NCBI RefSeq assembly: GCF_946479975.1
Contig: NZ_CAMLIX010000022.1
Span: 1 to 35,761, forward strand
Reading direction: 5' to 3'
DNA: 35,761 bases
DNA from: an uncultured Flavobacterium sp.
GTDB lineage: Bacteria; Bacteroidota; Bacteroidia; Flavobacteriales; Flavobacteriaceae
The position numbers were made by a program, and so were the translations under genes. Below the pieces are notes generated by a model. The model was given only the letters and a program-made list of their open reading frames with translations. It had not been told where the DNA came from and searched no databases. Positions 17,206 to 25,319 of the stretch are shown here, piece after piece. Every line of letters starts with the position of its first letter. The first letter of the stretch is position 1.

Positions 17206-18843
17206 ATGAAGTTCAAGAATCAAAATAAAGTAAGTCTGCTGTGTGCAGGCTTACTTTTCGCAAGTACTCTTTTTGTAGGCTGCGAATCTGAGAAATCTGA
17301 AAACTCAGGTTCAGAAAATGCTGTAGCAGAATTGAATATTAGTTTGGATATGAATCTTCAAACCATGGAAAGTTTTGGAGCTTCGGATGCTTGGCAGTGT
17401 AATTTTATTGGAAAAAACTGGCCGACTGAGAAAAGAAATAAAATAGCCGATTTGCTTTTCAGCCAAGGTTTAGATGCTGACGGAAATCCAAAAGGAATTG
17501 GATTGTCGTTATGGCGTTTTAATCTTGGAACTGGAAGTGCAGAACAAGGTGAAGCGAGCGATATTACAGATGAATGGAGAAGATCTGAATGTTTTACTAC
17601 AAATGGAGTTTCTTATAATATGAGTAAACAAGCGGGTCAGGTTTGGTTTATGAAAGCAGCAAGAGAACGCGGCGTAGATAAACTTTTGGCTTTTGCAAAC
17701 AGTGCTCCGGTTTATTTGACTCAAAACGGAAAAGCGCACGCTTCTATCAAAGAATTTTATAATTTGAAAGATGGAAAAATGCCAGATTTAGCCGATTTCT
17801 GGACAACATCTTTAGACAAATTAAAAACAGAACATGGATTAACAATTGATTATGTGAGTCCGTTTAACGAACCACAATACGAATGGGACGGTTCAGGACA
17901 AGAAGGTTCTCCAGCAACTAATGCTAATATTTACAGCTTCGTAAATATTCTTTCGCCAAAATTACAGGCAAAAGGATTGGCTGCTAAAATTGTAGTAGGA
18001 GAAGCAGGAGCTTACGAACCTTTATACAAAACCGTTTCAGGAAAAGAAAGCAGATCCAACCAGATCGATTATTTCTTTGCAGCTAATTCTGCTAAAAATA
18101 TTGGCGCATTAAGTAATGTGAAAAAGACAATTTCTGGACACAGTTACTGGCAGGCGTGGCCGTTGAGCGAAATGATTTCGTCAAGACAAGCAGCAGCAGC
18201 TAGAATTCAGTCAGTTGGTGGAGTGAGTCTTTGGTCGTCTGAATATTGTGTTTTAGAAAGCCCGGGAACTGCTGAACTTCCAGGTGGAGCAGGAGCAGGA
18301 AGAGATTTAGGAATGTCGCTGGCACTTTGGACAGCGCGTATCATCAGCACAGATATTGCTGTTGGAGGCGTAACATCTTGGCAGTGGTGGACCGCAATTA
18401 GCCGTGGAGATTACAAAGACGGTTTAATTCATGTTGATGATGGCGCAAGCAACGGTGCAGGAAATGCAGATTATTGTAAAAATGACGGTTACATCAGAGA
18501 TTCTAAAACGCTTTGGGCTTTAGGAAACTTTTCTTTCTTCGTAAAACCAGGAATGGTAAGAGTGATGATTACAAGCGTTGATAATACGGCCTCTTTAAAT
18601 GATGTAATGATAACAGCTTACAAAGATGTAGCAAATAAAAAGCTGGTTGTGGTTGCGGTTAACATCAGCAAATCAGCGAAAGCGTACAAACTAAATCTTG
18701 CAGGCGGAACAGTAACAGATAATAAATTGACACCTTATACAACTTCTGAAACTTTAAGTTTGAAAAAAGGAACAGCGATTGATGTTTCTGGTTTTGAAAT
18801 TCCAGCGAAGTCTGTAGTGACTTATGTAGGTAATTACAAGTAA
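17206..18843 (+). CDS. GH30-family glycoside hydrolase, lipoprotein paralogue
   Basis: Retaining clan-A glycosidase (COG5520-like). The 545-residue product has a lipoprotein signal ending LFVGC (Cys26) followed by acidic ESEKSE, which favours surface display in Bacteroidota. The (beta/alpha)8 barrel covers about 50-450, with acid/base Glu222 in SPFNEPQYEW and nucleophile Glu346 in LWSSEYCVLE. A C-terminal beta-sandwich ends in KSVVTYVG. I chose ATG 17206, one base after the susD stop; a longer reading from 17170 would overlap susD and bury the signal peptide. Specificity is open: with GH2, GH27, GH51 and GH43 partners, endo-beta-1,6-galactanase is my leading guess, but beta-1,6-glucanase or xylanase activity cannot be excluded by eye. 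It is a clear paralogue of the next gene. Confidence 0.9.
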   Translation: MKFKNQNKVSLLCAGLLFASTLFVGCESEKSENSGSENAVAELNISLDMNLQTMESFGASDAWQCNFIGKNWPTEKRNKIADLLFSQGLDADGNPKGIGLSLWRFNLGTGSAEQGEASDITDEWRRSECFTTNGVSYNMSKQAGQVWFMKAARERGVDKLLAFANSAPVYLTQNGKAHASIKEFYNLKDGKMPDLADFWTTSLDKLKTEHGLTIDYVSPFNEPQYEWDGSGQEGSPATNANIYSFVNILSPKLQAKGLAAKIVVGEAGAYEPLYKTVSGKESRSNQIDYFFAANSAKNIGALSNVKKTISGHSYWQAWPLSEMISSRQAAAARIQSVGGVSLWSSEYCVLESPGTAELPGGAGAGRDLGMSLALWTARIISTDIAVGGVTSWQWWTAISRGDYKDGLIHVDDGASNGAGNADYCKNDGYIRDSKTLWALGNFSFFVKPGMVRVMITSVDNTASLNDVMITAYKDVANKKLVVVAVNISKSAKAYKLNLAGGTVTDNKLTPYTTSETLSLKKGTAIDVSGFEIPAKSVVTYVGNYK

Positions 18844-18852
18844 ATTAAATTT

Positions 18853-18936
18853 ACCGCAAAGACACAAAGAAGAGCGAAAAGTTCGCAAAGCTTAAAATAA
18901 ACTTAGCGAACCTCGCAAACTTAGCGTCTTTGCGGT
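18853..18936. repeat. Palindromic 'cgcaaag' element between the two GH30 genes
   Basis: ACCGCAAAGAC (18853-18863) and GTCTTTGCGGT (18926-18936) are a perfect 11-bp inverted repeat. An inner arm GTTCGC (18881-18886) pairs with GCGAAC (18906-18911). It belongs to the same family as 4131-4227. Lacking a T-run, it is more likely a dispersed repeat or mRNA stabiliser than a terminator. Confidence 0.65.
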
Positions 18937-18955
18937 TAGAAAAATAAAATTATAA

Positions 18956-20539
18956 ATGAGAAAATTATATCTCTCGCTTTTATTGGTAGCAAGTTCGCTG
19001 TCATTTGCACAGCGAACAGTTACTATAAACACAGATAATGTGGTACAAACCATGGACGGTTTTGGAGGCTCTGATGCCTGGAGAGCTCAGTTTGTGGGTA
19101 AAAATTGGCCGGAACAGAAAAAAAATGCGATTGCAGATTTATTGTTTAGCAAAGAAATTGATGCACAAGGAAATCCAAAAGGAATCGGACTTTCGATCTG
19201 GAGATTTAACCTTGGCGCAGGAAGTACAGAACAAGGCGAAAAAAGTAAAGTTTCTGATGAATGGAGAAGAAGCGAATGTTTTTTGAATGCTGATGGGACT
19301 TACGATTTCTCAAAACAAGAAGGACAAAGATGGTTTTTGCAGGCCGCTAAAAAGCATGGTGTCGAAAAGTTTCTTATTTTCACGAACAGTCCTCCGGTTT
19401 ACATGACTAACAACGGATTATCTTTTGCTTCTCAAAAGAATAAACTGAATCTAAAAGATGGTGCAATTCCAAAATTTGCCGATTTTTTAGTTCAAAGTAT
19501 TCAAGGATTAGAGAAAAAAGAAGGAATTAAATTCGATTATGTTAGTCCGTTAAATGAACCACAGTGGGAATGGATGCCGAAAAGCGGAGATACCAACAGT
19601 CAGGAAGGAACACCGGCAACGAATCAAGAAATATATGAAGTAACCAAAGCACTTTCGGAAAAACTGAAAGCGCAAAAAATGAGCACCGAAATTGTAATTG
19701 CAGAAGCCGCACAAATCGATTATTTATACGAAAATGTAAATGCCGAAAACCGTGACAACCAAATCGATTATTTCTTTGGAAAAACCAAAACCAATGTAAC
19801 TAAATTTTCGAATGTAAAGAATGTGATTCTCGGTCATAGTTACTTTACGACTTGGCCGGTTGAAAAACAGGTTTTAAGCCGAAAATTAATTGCTGCAGAA
19901 GTCAAACAAAAACCAGGATTAAAATACTGGCAGTCGGAATATTGCATTTTAGAAAATCCGGGAGAAAATGAAATTCCAGGTGGATCAGGCGGAGGAAGAG
20001 ATTTAGGAATGCAGACGGCACTTTTCGTAGCACGTTTAATTCACAATGATATTGCGGTTGCAAACGCAGCTTCATGGCAATGGTGGACATCTATCACGCG
20101 AGTAGATTATAAAGATGGTTTGATTTACTTAGATGACGGAAAAAGCAACGGGGGAACTGCTCCAGATTATGTGAAAAATGACGGAGAATTTCATGATTCA
20201 AAACTGCTTTGGGCTTTAGGGAATTATTCGCTTTTTGTACGTCCGGGAATGGTTAGAGTTGATGTTCCAAATCAAAACGAATTGGACAAAGCAAATGATG
20301 TAATGCTTACCGCGTACAAAGACATTCAAAATAAAAAACTAATCGTAGTTGCAGTAAACTGCGGAAAATCGGCACAACAATACAAATTTGATTTATCAAA
20401 AGGAACTTTAAAAAACAACGAGTTCACACCTTACGTAACTTCTGATACATCAAATTTAAAAAGAGCCGAAGTTCAAAAAAATGGAAAACTAGATATTCCT
20501 GCAAGGTCTGTAGTGACGTTTGTGGGGGAGTTGCTTTAG
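18956..20539 (+). CDS. GH30-family glycoside hydrolase, secreted paralogue
   Basis: Second GH30 enzyme, 527 residues, aligning with the preceding one over its whole length with clearly more than half of positions identical (for example IGLSIWRFNLGAGSTEQGE and GGGRDLGMQTALFVARLI). The catalytic pair is Glu201 in SPLNEPQWEW and Glu328 in YWQSEYCILE. The N-terminus is a normal signal peptidase I signal (MRKLYLSLLLVASSLSFAQ) without a lipobox Cys, so it is released to the periplasm or beyond. The paralogue is lipid-anchored. The pair may split endo-cleavage at the surface from trimming in the periplasm. No C-terminal secretion (Por) domain is visible. Specificity as for the paralogue. Confidence 0.9.
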   Translation: MRKLYLSLLLVASSLSFAQRTVTINTDNVVQTMDGFGGSDAWRAQFVGKNWPEQKKNAIADLLFSKEIDAQGNPKGIGLSIWRFNLGAGSTEQGEKSKVSDEWRRSECFLNADGTYDFSKQEGQRWFLQAAKKHGVEKFLIFTNSPPVYMTNNGLSFASQKNKLNLKDGAIPKFADFLVQSIQGLEKKEGIKFDYVSPLNEPQWEWMPKSGDTNSQEGTPATNQEIYEVTKALSEKLKAQKMSTEIVIAEAAQIDYLYENVNAENRDNQIDYFFGKTKTNVTKFSNVKNVILGHSYFTTWPVEKQVLSRKLIAAEVKQKPGLKYWQSEYCILENPGENEIPGGSGGGRDLGMQTALFVARLIHNDIAVANAASWQWWTSITRVDYKDGLIYLDDGKSNGGTAPDYVKNDGEFHDSKLLWALGNYSLFVRPGMVRVDVPNQNELDKANDVMLTAYKDIQNKKLIVVAVNCGKSAQQYKFDLSKGTLKNNEFTPYVTSDTSNLKRAEVQKNGKLDIPARSVVTFVGELL

Positions 20540-20542
20540 TAT

Positions 20543-20646
20543 GCAGTGTTCAGTATTTAGTGTTCAGTCACAGTATCCAGTCTCAGTCACAGTGCTGTGG
20601 GGTAGTTAAGACTGAAAACTGAAAACTGAAAACTGTGACTGTGACT
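20543..20646. repeat. Imperfect inverted repeat of 'cagttttcagt' type
   Basis: The left half repeats CAGTGTTCAGT and CAGTCACAGT motifs. The right half holds ACTGAAAACTGAAAACTG followed by TGTGACTGTGACT, the reverse complement with mismatches. It fills most of the 204-bp gap before the GH2 gene, and the rest (to 20743) shows nothing I can name. It resembles decayed dispersed repeats of flavobacterial intergenic regions. Confidence 0.5.
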
Positions 20647-20743
20647 AAAAAATTAAGTTATACAATAAAAAACGTAAATTATTAATAAACCAAAAAGAAG
20701 CTTAGTTTCTCAGAACCATAGCATCTTAGCACCTTTAAAAAAC

Positions 20744-23167
20744 ATGTTAACTAAGAAAACTTTAATTCCCGTATTACTCTTTTCGTGTTTATCTGCAAGC
20801 AGTCAGATATCGTTTGGAGATTCTAAAAAAATCAACGACAACTGGAAATTCAATCTGCAGGAAACTCCAGAAGCCAAAAATCCCGCTTTTGACGACAGCA
20901 AATGGCAGCAGATAAATGTACCGCACGATTGGAGTGTAAAAGGTCAGTTGAGTCCAACCTTAGCAAGTGCTACAGGTTATCTGCCTGGTGGAATTGCCTG
21001 GTACAGAAAATCGATTAGTATTCCGCAGAATAAATCGGGAGAAAAAGTGTACTTGTATTTTGAAGGAGTGTACAATAGAAGTGAAGTTTTCATCAACGGA
21101 CATTCTTTAGGAAAACGTCCAAACGGCTATATTTCATTTGCTTATGATGCGACTGAGTTTGTGAAATTTGGAGGAGAAAATACAATTTCAGTTCGTGTAG
21201 ATCACAGCCAGAGTGCCGATTCAAGATGGTATTCCGGTTCAGGAATTTATAGAAATGTCTGGTTGGTGTATGCAAATCCGGTTCATATTGCACAATGGGG
21301 AGTTTACGCTTATCCAGAAATAAACAAAGGAAACGGAACATTGAATGTTGAGGTTGATGTTGAAAATAAATCAAATGTAAAAGCGAGTGTTACTGTTGTA
21401 AATGAACTTTTTTCAAGAGATGGAAAATCGGTTGCAAAAACTTCTTCTAAAGTAGATGTTGCAGCCAATCAAAACGGAAAAATCTCGACTAAAATCAACG
21501 TTAAAAATCCTAAATTATGGGATTTAGATAATCCGAATTTATACGAATTGAAAACTACGGTTTTACAAGACGGAAAAGAAATCGATAAAACGGTAACTCA
21601 AACTGGTTTTAGAAGTTTTACATTCGATCCGAATAATGGTTTTGCCCTTAACGGAAAATGGATGAAAATGAAAGGTGTTTGTTTACACCACGATGCTGGA
21701 GTTTTAGGATCTGCAGTGCCAAGAGAAGTTTGGAAAACAAGATTGCAGACATTGAAGGAAATTGGTGTAAATGCCATTCGTACCAGTCATAACCCGCAGG
21801 CTCCAGATTTCTACGAACTTTGTGATGAGTTAGGTTTATTGGTTTTAAATGAAGCGTATGACGAATGGGAATTCCCAAAACGTAAATGGTTAGAAGGATG
21901 GAATTATGGAACACCAGGATTCCAAGGTTCATTTGATATTTTTGCTGATTGGGCAGAAAAAGATTTAGAAGATTTTGTACGCCGTGATAGAAACCACCTT
22001 TCTGTTTTCGGATGGAGTATTGGTAACGAAGTAGATTATCCAAACGATCCGTATTCTCACCCAGTTTTAGATAAAGGAAAAGACGGTTTCGGACAAGCAG
22101 CATACGGTGGTTACAAAAAAGATGCGCCAGATGCTATGCGTTTGGGAGCAATAGCAAAACGTTTGGTTGCAGCAGTAAAAAGATACGATAAATCACGCCC
22201 GACAACAGCTGGCTTGGCTGGAGTGGCGATGTCAAATGAAACCGAATATCCAGGAGCTTTAGATATTACAGGTTACAATTACACAGAAAGTAAATACAAA
22301 TCTGATCACGAGAAATATCCAAAAAGAGTTATTTACGGAAGTGAAAACGTGCATGACATGGAACCTTGGTTAGCCGTAAAAAACAACAAATTTATTTTCG
22401 GTCAGTTTCTTTGGACAGGAATCGATTATTTAGGAGAATCAGGAAGATGGCCTTCAAGAGGATTTTACTCTGGGTTAGTTGATTTTGCTGGTGTTATCAA
22501 ACCAAGAGGGTATTTCCGTCAGTCATTATGGTCAGATAAACCAATGGCTTATTTAGGAACATATCCGTTAACAAACGAAAAAGATATTTCAAAAGATGCT
22601 TGGGCGATTTGGAATTATGAAAACGGACAAAAAATACGTGTGGTTTGTTACACTAATGCTGCAAAAGCACGTTTAGAATTAAATGGAAAAGTAGTTGGAG
22701 AAACCAAATTATACGATGAAAAAACTGGAATTATCTATTGGGATATTCCGTTTGCTTCAGGAAAATTAGAGGTAATTGGTTCAGACAAAAACGATAAAGA
22801 AGTTAGTCGTTATGCAATCAGTTCAACACAACAGCCAGTTGAGTTAACAATTGCTGAAAATGATATAACAATCAGCAAAGACAAAGGAGTTGCTAAAATC
22901 ATGGTTCAGGTAAAAGACCAAAACGGACTTCCAGTAATGCTTTCAGACAATGAAGTAACATGTACCATTGTTGGTCCTGGAACTTTATTAGGTTTAGAAG
23001 CAGGAAACAATAGCGATATGACTGATTATACAGATAATGTGCAGCGTGTTTTCCACGGACATATTGCAGCATATATTCAAGCAAATGGAGATTCGACATC
23101 ACCAATAAAAGTAAAATTTACCAGTCAATGGTTAAAACCAGTTGAGGTTACAATTAACGTAAAATAA
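20744..23167 (+). CDS. GH2-family glycosidase, probable beta-galactosidase
   Basis: Exo-acting retaining glycosidase, probably removing terminal beta-galactose from imported oligosaccharides. The 807-residue protein has a signal peptide (about 1-21, ending ASSQ). A jelly-roll sugar-binding domain follows (about 30-185, NVPHDWSV and RWYSGSGIYRNVWL), then an Ig-like domain (about 190-290) and the TIM barrel (about 295-600). Acid/base Glu429 lies in GWSIGNE and likely nucleophile Glu534 in IYGSENVHDM. The C-terminal part is a DUF4982-like and invasin/Ig-like tail (LTIAENDITISKDKG). The start ATG precedes a normal signal. The FGWSIGNE plus DUF4982 architecture is common in PUL GH2 enzymes. Beta-glucuronidase is the alternative activity. 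Confidence 0.92.
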   Translation: MLTKKTLIPVLLFSCLSASSQISFGDSKKINDNWKFNLQETPEAKNPAFDDSKWQQINVPHDWSVKGQLSPTLASATGYLPGGIAWYRKSISIPQNKSGEKVYLYFEGVYNRSEVFINGHSLGKRPNGYISFAYDATEFVKFGGENTISVRVDHSQSADSRWYSGSGIYRNVWLVYANPVHIAQWGVYAYPEINKGNGTLNVEVDVENKSNVKASVTVVNELFSRDGKSVAKTSSKVDVAANQNGKISTKINVKNPKLWDLDNPNLYELKTTVLQDGKEIDKTVTQTGFRSFTFDPNNGFALNGKWMKMKGVCLHHDAGVLGSAVPREVWKTRLQTLKEIGVNAIRTSHNPQAPDFYELCDELGLLVLNEAYDEWEFPKRKWLEGWNYGTPGFQGSFDIFADWAEKDLEDFVRRDRNHLSVFGWSIGNEVDYPNDPYSHPVLDKGKDGFGQAAYGGYKKDAPDAMRLGAIAKRLVAAVKRYDKSRPTTAGLAGVAMSNETEYPGALDITGYNYTESKYKSDHEKYPKRVIYGSENVHDMEPWLAVKNNKFIFGQFLWTGIDYLGESGRWPSRGFYSGLVDFAGVIKPRGYFRQSLWSDKPMAYLGTYPLTNEKDISKDAWAIWNYENGQKIRVVCYTNAAKARLELNGKVVGETKLYDEKTGIIYWDIPFASGKLEVIGSDKNDKEVSRYAISSTQQPVELTIAENDITISKDKGVAKIMVQVKDQNGLPVMLSDNEVTCTIVGPGTLLGLEAGNNSDMTDYTDNVQRVFHGHIAAYIQANGDSTSPIKVKFTSQWLKPVEVTINVK

Positions 23168-23172
23168 AAGAT

Positions 23173-23193
23173 GCCCCGCAAGGGGCTTTTCTT
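23173..23193 (+). terminator. Rho-independent terminator after the GH2 gene
   Basis: GCCCC (23173-23177) pairs with GGGGC (23182-23186) around a GCAA tetraloop, followed directly by TTTTCTTT. It starts only 6 bp after the GH2 stop. It probably ends the first PUL transcript and makes GH27-GH51-GH43 a separate unit. Confidence 0.85.
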
Positions 23194-23272
23194 TAGTACA
23201 TTATTGCTGTAATTGGTGCATTTTTTCCATCAGAAAATTTTGTATTCAAAATAAAAGTAAATAATGATTGCA

Positions 23273-23814
23273 ATGTTTCGTAGGGATATCTTGTTTTCGT
23301 ATTTGGATTCTACCAGCCAGATGTTCCTACGGAACATTATATTGGTGACTCATTTTGGTATTCTACCGACGAGATGTTCCTACGGAACATTGTAATCCTA
23401 ATTTATTTTGGATTTTGCCGACTAGATTTCCTAATTGAACATTGTAATGCTGATTTATTTTGAATTCCATCGATAAGATTTCTTACCCAACATTGCAATA
23501 CTAATTTATTTTACGATGTAATGTTCCGGAGGAACATCTCATTGACAGAATAACAAAACGAATTATTTAATGTCCCAGAAGGACATATCGTCGGTAGAAC
23601 CCCAAACGAATCAACAATGTAATGTTCCGGAGGAACATCTGGTCGGTAGAATCATGAAAATGGATCACCAATATAATGTTCCGTAGGAACGTTTTGTCGG
23701 TAGAATTGCAAAATAAATCAGCATTACAATGTTCCGTAGGAACATCTCGTCGGTAGGAACATTTGGTCGGTAAAATCAAAAATGGATCACCAATATAATG
23801 TCCCATCGGGACAT
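23273..23814. repeat. Array of about eleven 17-bp palindromes with a polarity switch
   Basis: Units share the core ATGTTCC-NNN-GGAACAT. They start at 23273, 23321, 23374, 23426, 23478, 23521, 23570, 23622, 23676, 23729 and 23798, mostly 48-54 bp apart. In the left half the tail reads TTCTACCGACGAG before the core. From 23521 the complement, roughly CTCGTCGGTAGAA, follows the core, so polarity flips near 23495-23520. The last interval (69 bp) contains a truncated extra unit (GGAACATTTGGTCGGTA at 23757-23773). Two cores use ATGTCC...GGACAT, keeping the palindrome by paired changes. Units are not identical, there are no unique spacers of constant length and no cas genes, so it is not CRISPR. Confidence 0.85.
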
Positions 23815-23948
23815 CTGAATTTATCAACGTGAATAATCAAATTGACAAAAATCTGACAGCTTTTAAAACCCATCAGCTCTAATTTTTGTCTTTAGTAATA
23901 AAATTTCATTATATTTAAAGTGTAAAAAATACACATAACCACAAAACA

Positions 23949-25319
23949 ATGAAAATTAAAAACTTACTTACGATGGCGGTAGGAACTTTTTTCCTATCAG
24001 CCGCATCTAATGCACAAACCAAAACATTTCAAAAAGAAGAATTCAAACAATGGGCGCAAACTCCGCCAATGGGTTGGAACAGCTGGGATTGTTACGGGCC
24101 AACAGTTGAAGAACACGAAGTAAAAGCCAATGCCGATTATATGGCAAAAGAACTGAAGAAATTTGGCTGGGAATATATCGTAGTCGACATTCGATGGTTT
24201 GTAGAAAATGATAAAGCAGGAGGTTACAACCAAACCGATCCGCGTTACGTAATCGACCAATACGGAAGATATCTGCCGGCGGTTAACCGTTTTCCTTCAG
24301 CAAAAGACGGACAAGGTTTTAAACCTTTAGCAGATTATATTCATAAAAAAGGATTAAAATTCGGAATCCATATTATGCGTGGTATTCCTAAAAAAGCGGT
24401 TGAAGACAAACTGCCAATTAAAGGAACAAACGGCATCACAGCAGATCAAATTTATTCTACAGCATTACAATGCGAATGGTTAAGAGACAACTACACCGTT
24501 GTGGCAGACAAACCTGGAGCACAGGAATATTATAATTCAATTTTCGAATTGTATGCACAATGGGGCGTAGATTTCATTAAAATTGATGATTTATCAAGAC
24601 CGTATCACGAAGGCGAAATCAACTTAATTAGAAATGCGATTGACAAATGCGGCCGCAAAATTGTACTGAGCACATCGCCCGGAGAAACTCCGATAGAAGC
24701 TGCTTCTCACGTAAAATCTCACGCAAATATGTGGCGTATGGTCGACGATGTTTGGGATACTTGGCCTCATATTACCCATTTAATGGATGTGGCGCAAAAA
24801 TGGTATCCGCATATTGCACCGGGAACATGGCCAGATTGCGATATGATTCCGTTAGGACGCATTTCGATTAGAGGAGAAAGAGGCGAAGATCGTATGACGC
24901 GCTTGACAAAAGACGAACAATATACTTTGATTACATTTTTTAATATTTTCAAATCGCCTTTGTTTTTTGGCGGTGATCTGCCAAGTAACGATGCTTTTAC
25001 TTTATCATTATTAACAAATAAAGAAGTAGTAAAAATGCATAACGAAAGTACAGCCGTTAAACAACTTTTTCAAAAAGATGGAAAAATTGCTGTCACTTCA
25101 AAAAATGCAAAAGATGGAAGCGTTTATCTGGCTTTGTTTAATATTTCAGATAAAGAGACACAGAAAGTTGCTGTGAATCTTTCAGATCTTGGAATTTCAG
25201 GTTTGGTTGAAGTTTTAAATATGTGGACAGGCGAAAAATCAAAATTATCTTCAAAAGAAATTGGAGCAGATTTAAAACCTCACAGTTCTGTTTTATATCA
25301 ATTAAAAGCTAAAAAATAA
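23949..25319 (+). CDS. GH27-family alpha-galactosidase or beta-L-arabinopyranosidase
   Basis: Retaining exo-glycosidase of clan D. The 456-residue protein has a signal peptide (about 1-23, ending SNAQ), the GH27 opening TPPMGWNSWDCYG (38-50), the TIM barrel with VVDIRWF, and nucleophile Asp213 in FIKIDDL. The acid/base is in WRMVDDVW (Asp267 by alignment with human alpha-galactosidase A Asp231; Asp266 adjacent), and a C-terminal beta-sandwich follows. The nucleophile motif lacks the usual following Cys (KxDxC), so it belongs to a divergent branch. Such branches include enzymes acting on beta-L-arabinopyranose, a cap found on arabinogalactan. The stop overlaps the next ATG by one base (TAATG), implying translational coupling. 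It is preceded by the palindrome array. Confidence 0.9.
   Translation: MKIKNLLTMAVGTFFLSAASNAQTKTFQKEEFKQWAQTPPMGWNSWDCYGPTVEEHEVKANADYMAKELKKFGWEYIVVDIRWFVENDKAGGYNQTDPRYVIDQYGRYLPAVNRFPSAKDGQGFKPLADYIHKKGLKFGIHIMRGIPKKAVEDKLPIKGTNGITADQIYSTALQCEWLRDNYTVVADKPGAQEYYNSIFELYAQWGVDFIKIDDLSRPYHEGEINLIRNAIDKCGRKIVLSTSPGETPIEAASHVKSHANMWRMVDDVWDTWPHITHLMDVAQKWYPHIAPGTWPDCDMIPLGRISIRGERGEDRMTRLTKDEQYTLITFFNIFKSPLFFGGDLPSNDAFTLSLLTNKEVVKMHNESTAVKQLFQKDGKIAVTSKNAKDGSVYLALFNISDKETQKVAVNLSDLGISGLVEVLNMWTGEKSKLSSKEIGADLKPHSSVLYQLKAKK

Noticed and set aside
21648..22103. 151-codon minus-strand frame inside the GH2 gene
   Set aside because: Antisense to the catalytic barrel of GH2 with low-complexity composition; a shadow frame.
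23273..23814. CRISPR array
   Set aside because: Repeats are palindromic, vary between copies, flip orientation, have no unique constant-length spacers, and no cas gene is near.
23567..23827. 86-codon minus-strand open frame in the repeat array
   Set aside because: Its translation is a periodic string (repeated 'FLRNI'-like blocks) produced by the palindromic DNA units; no start signal or domain.
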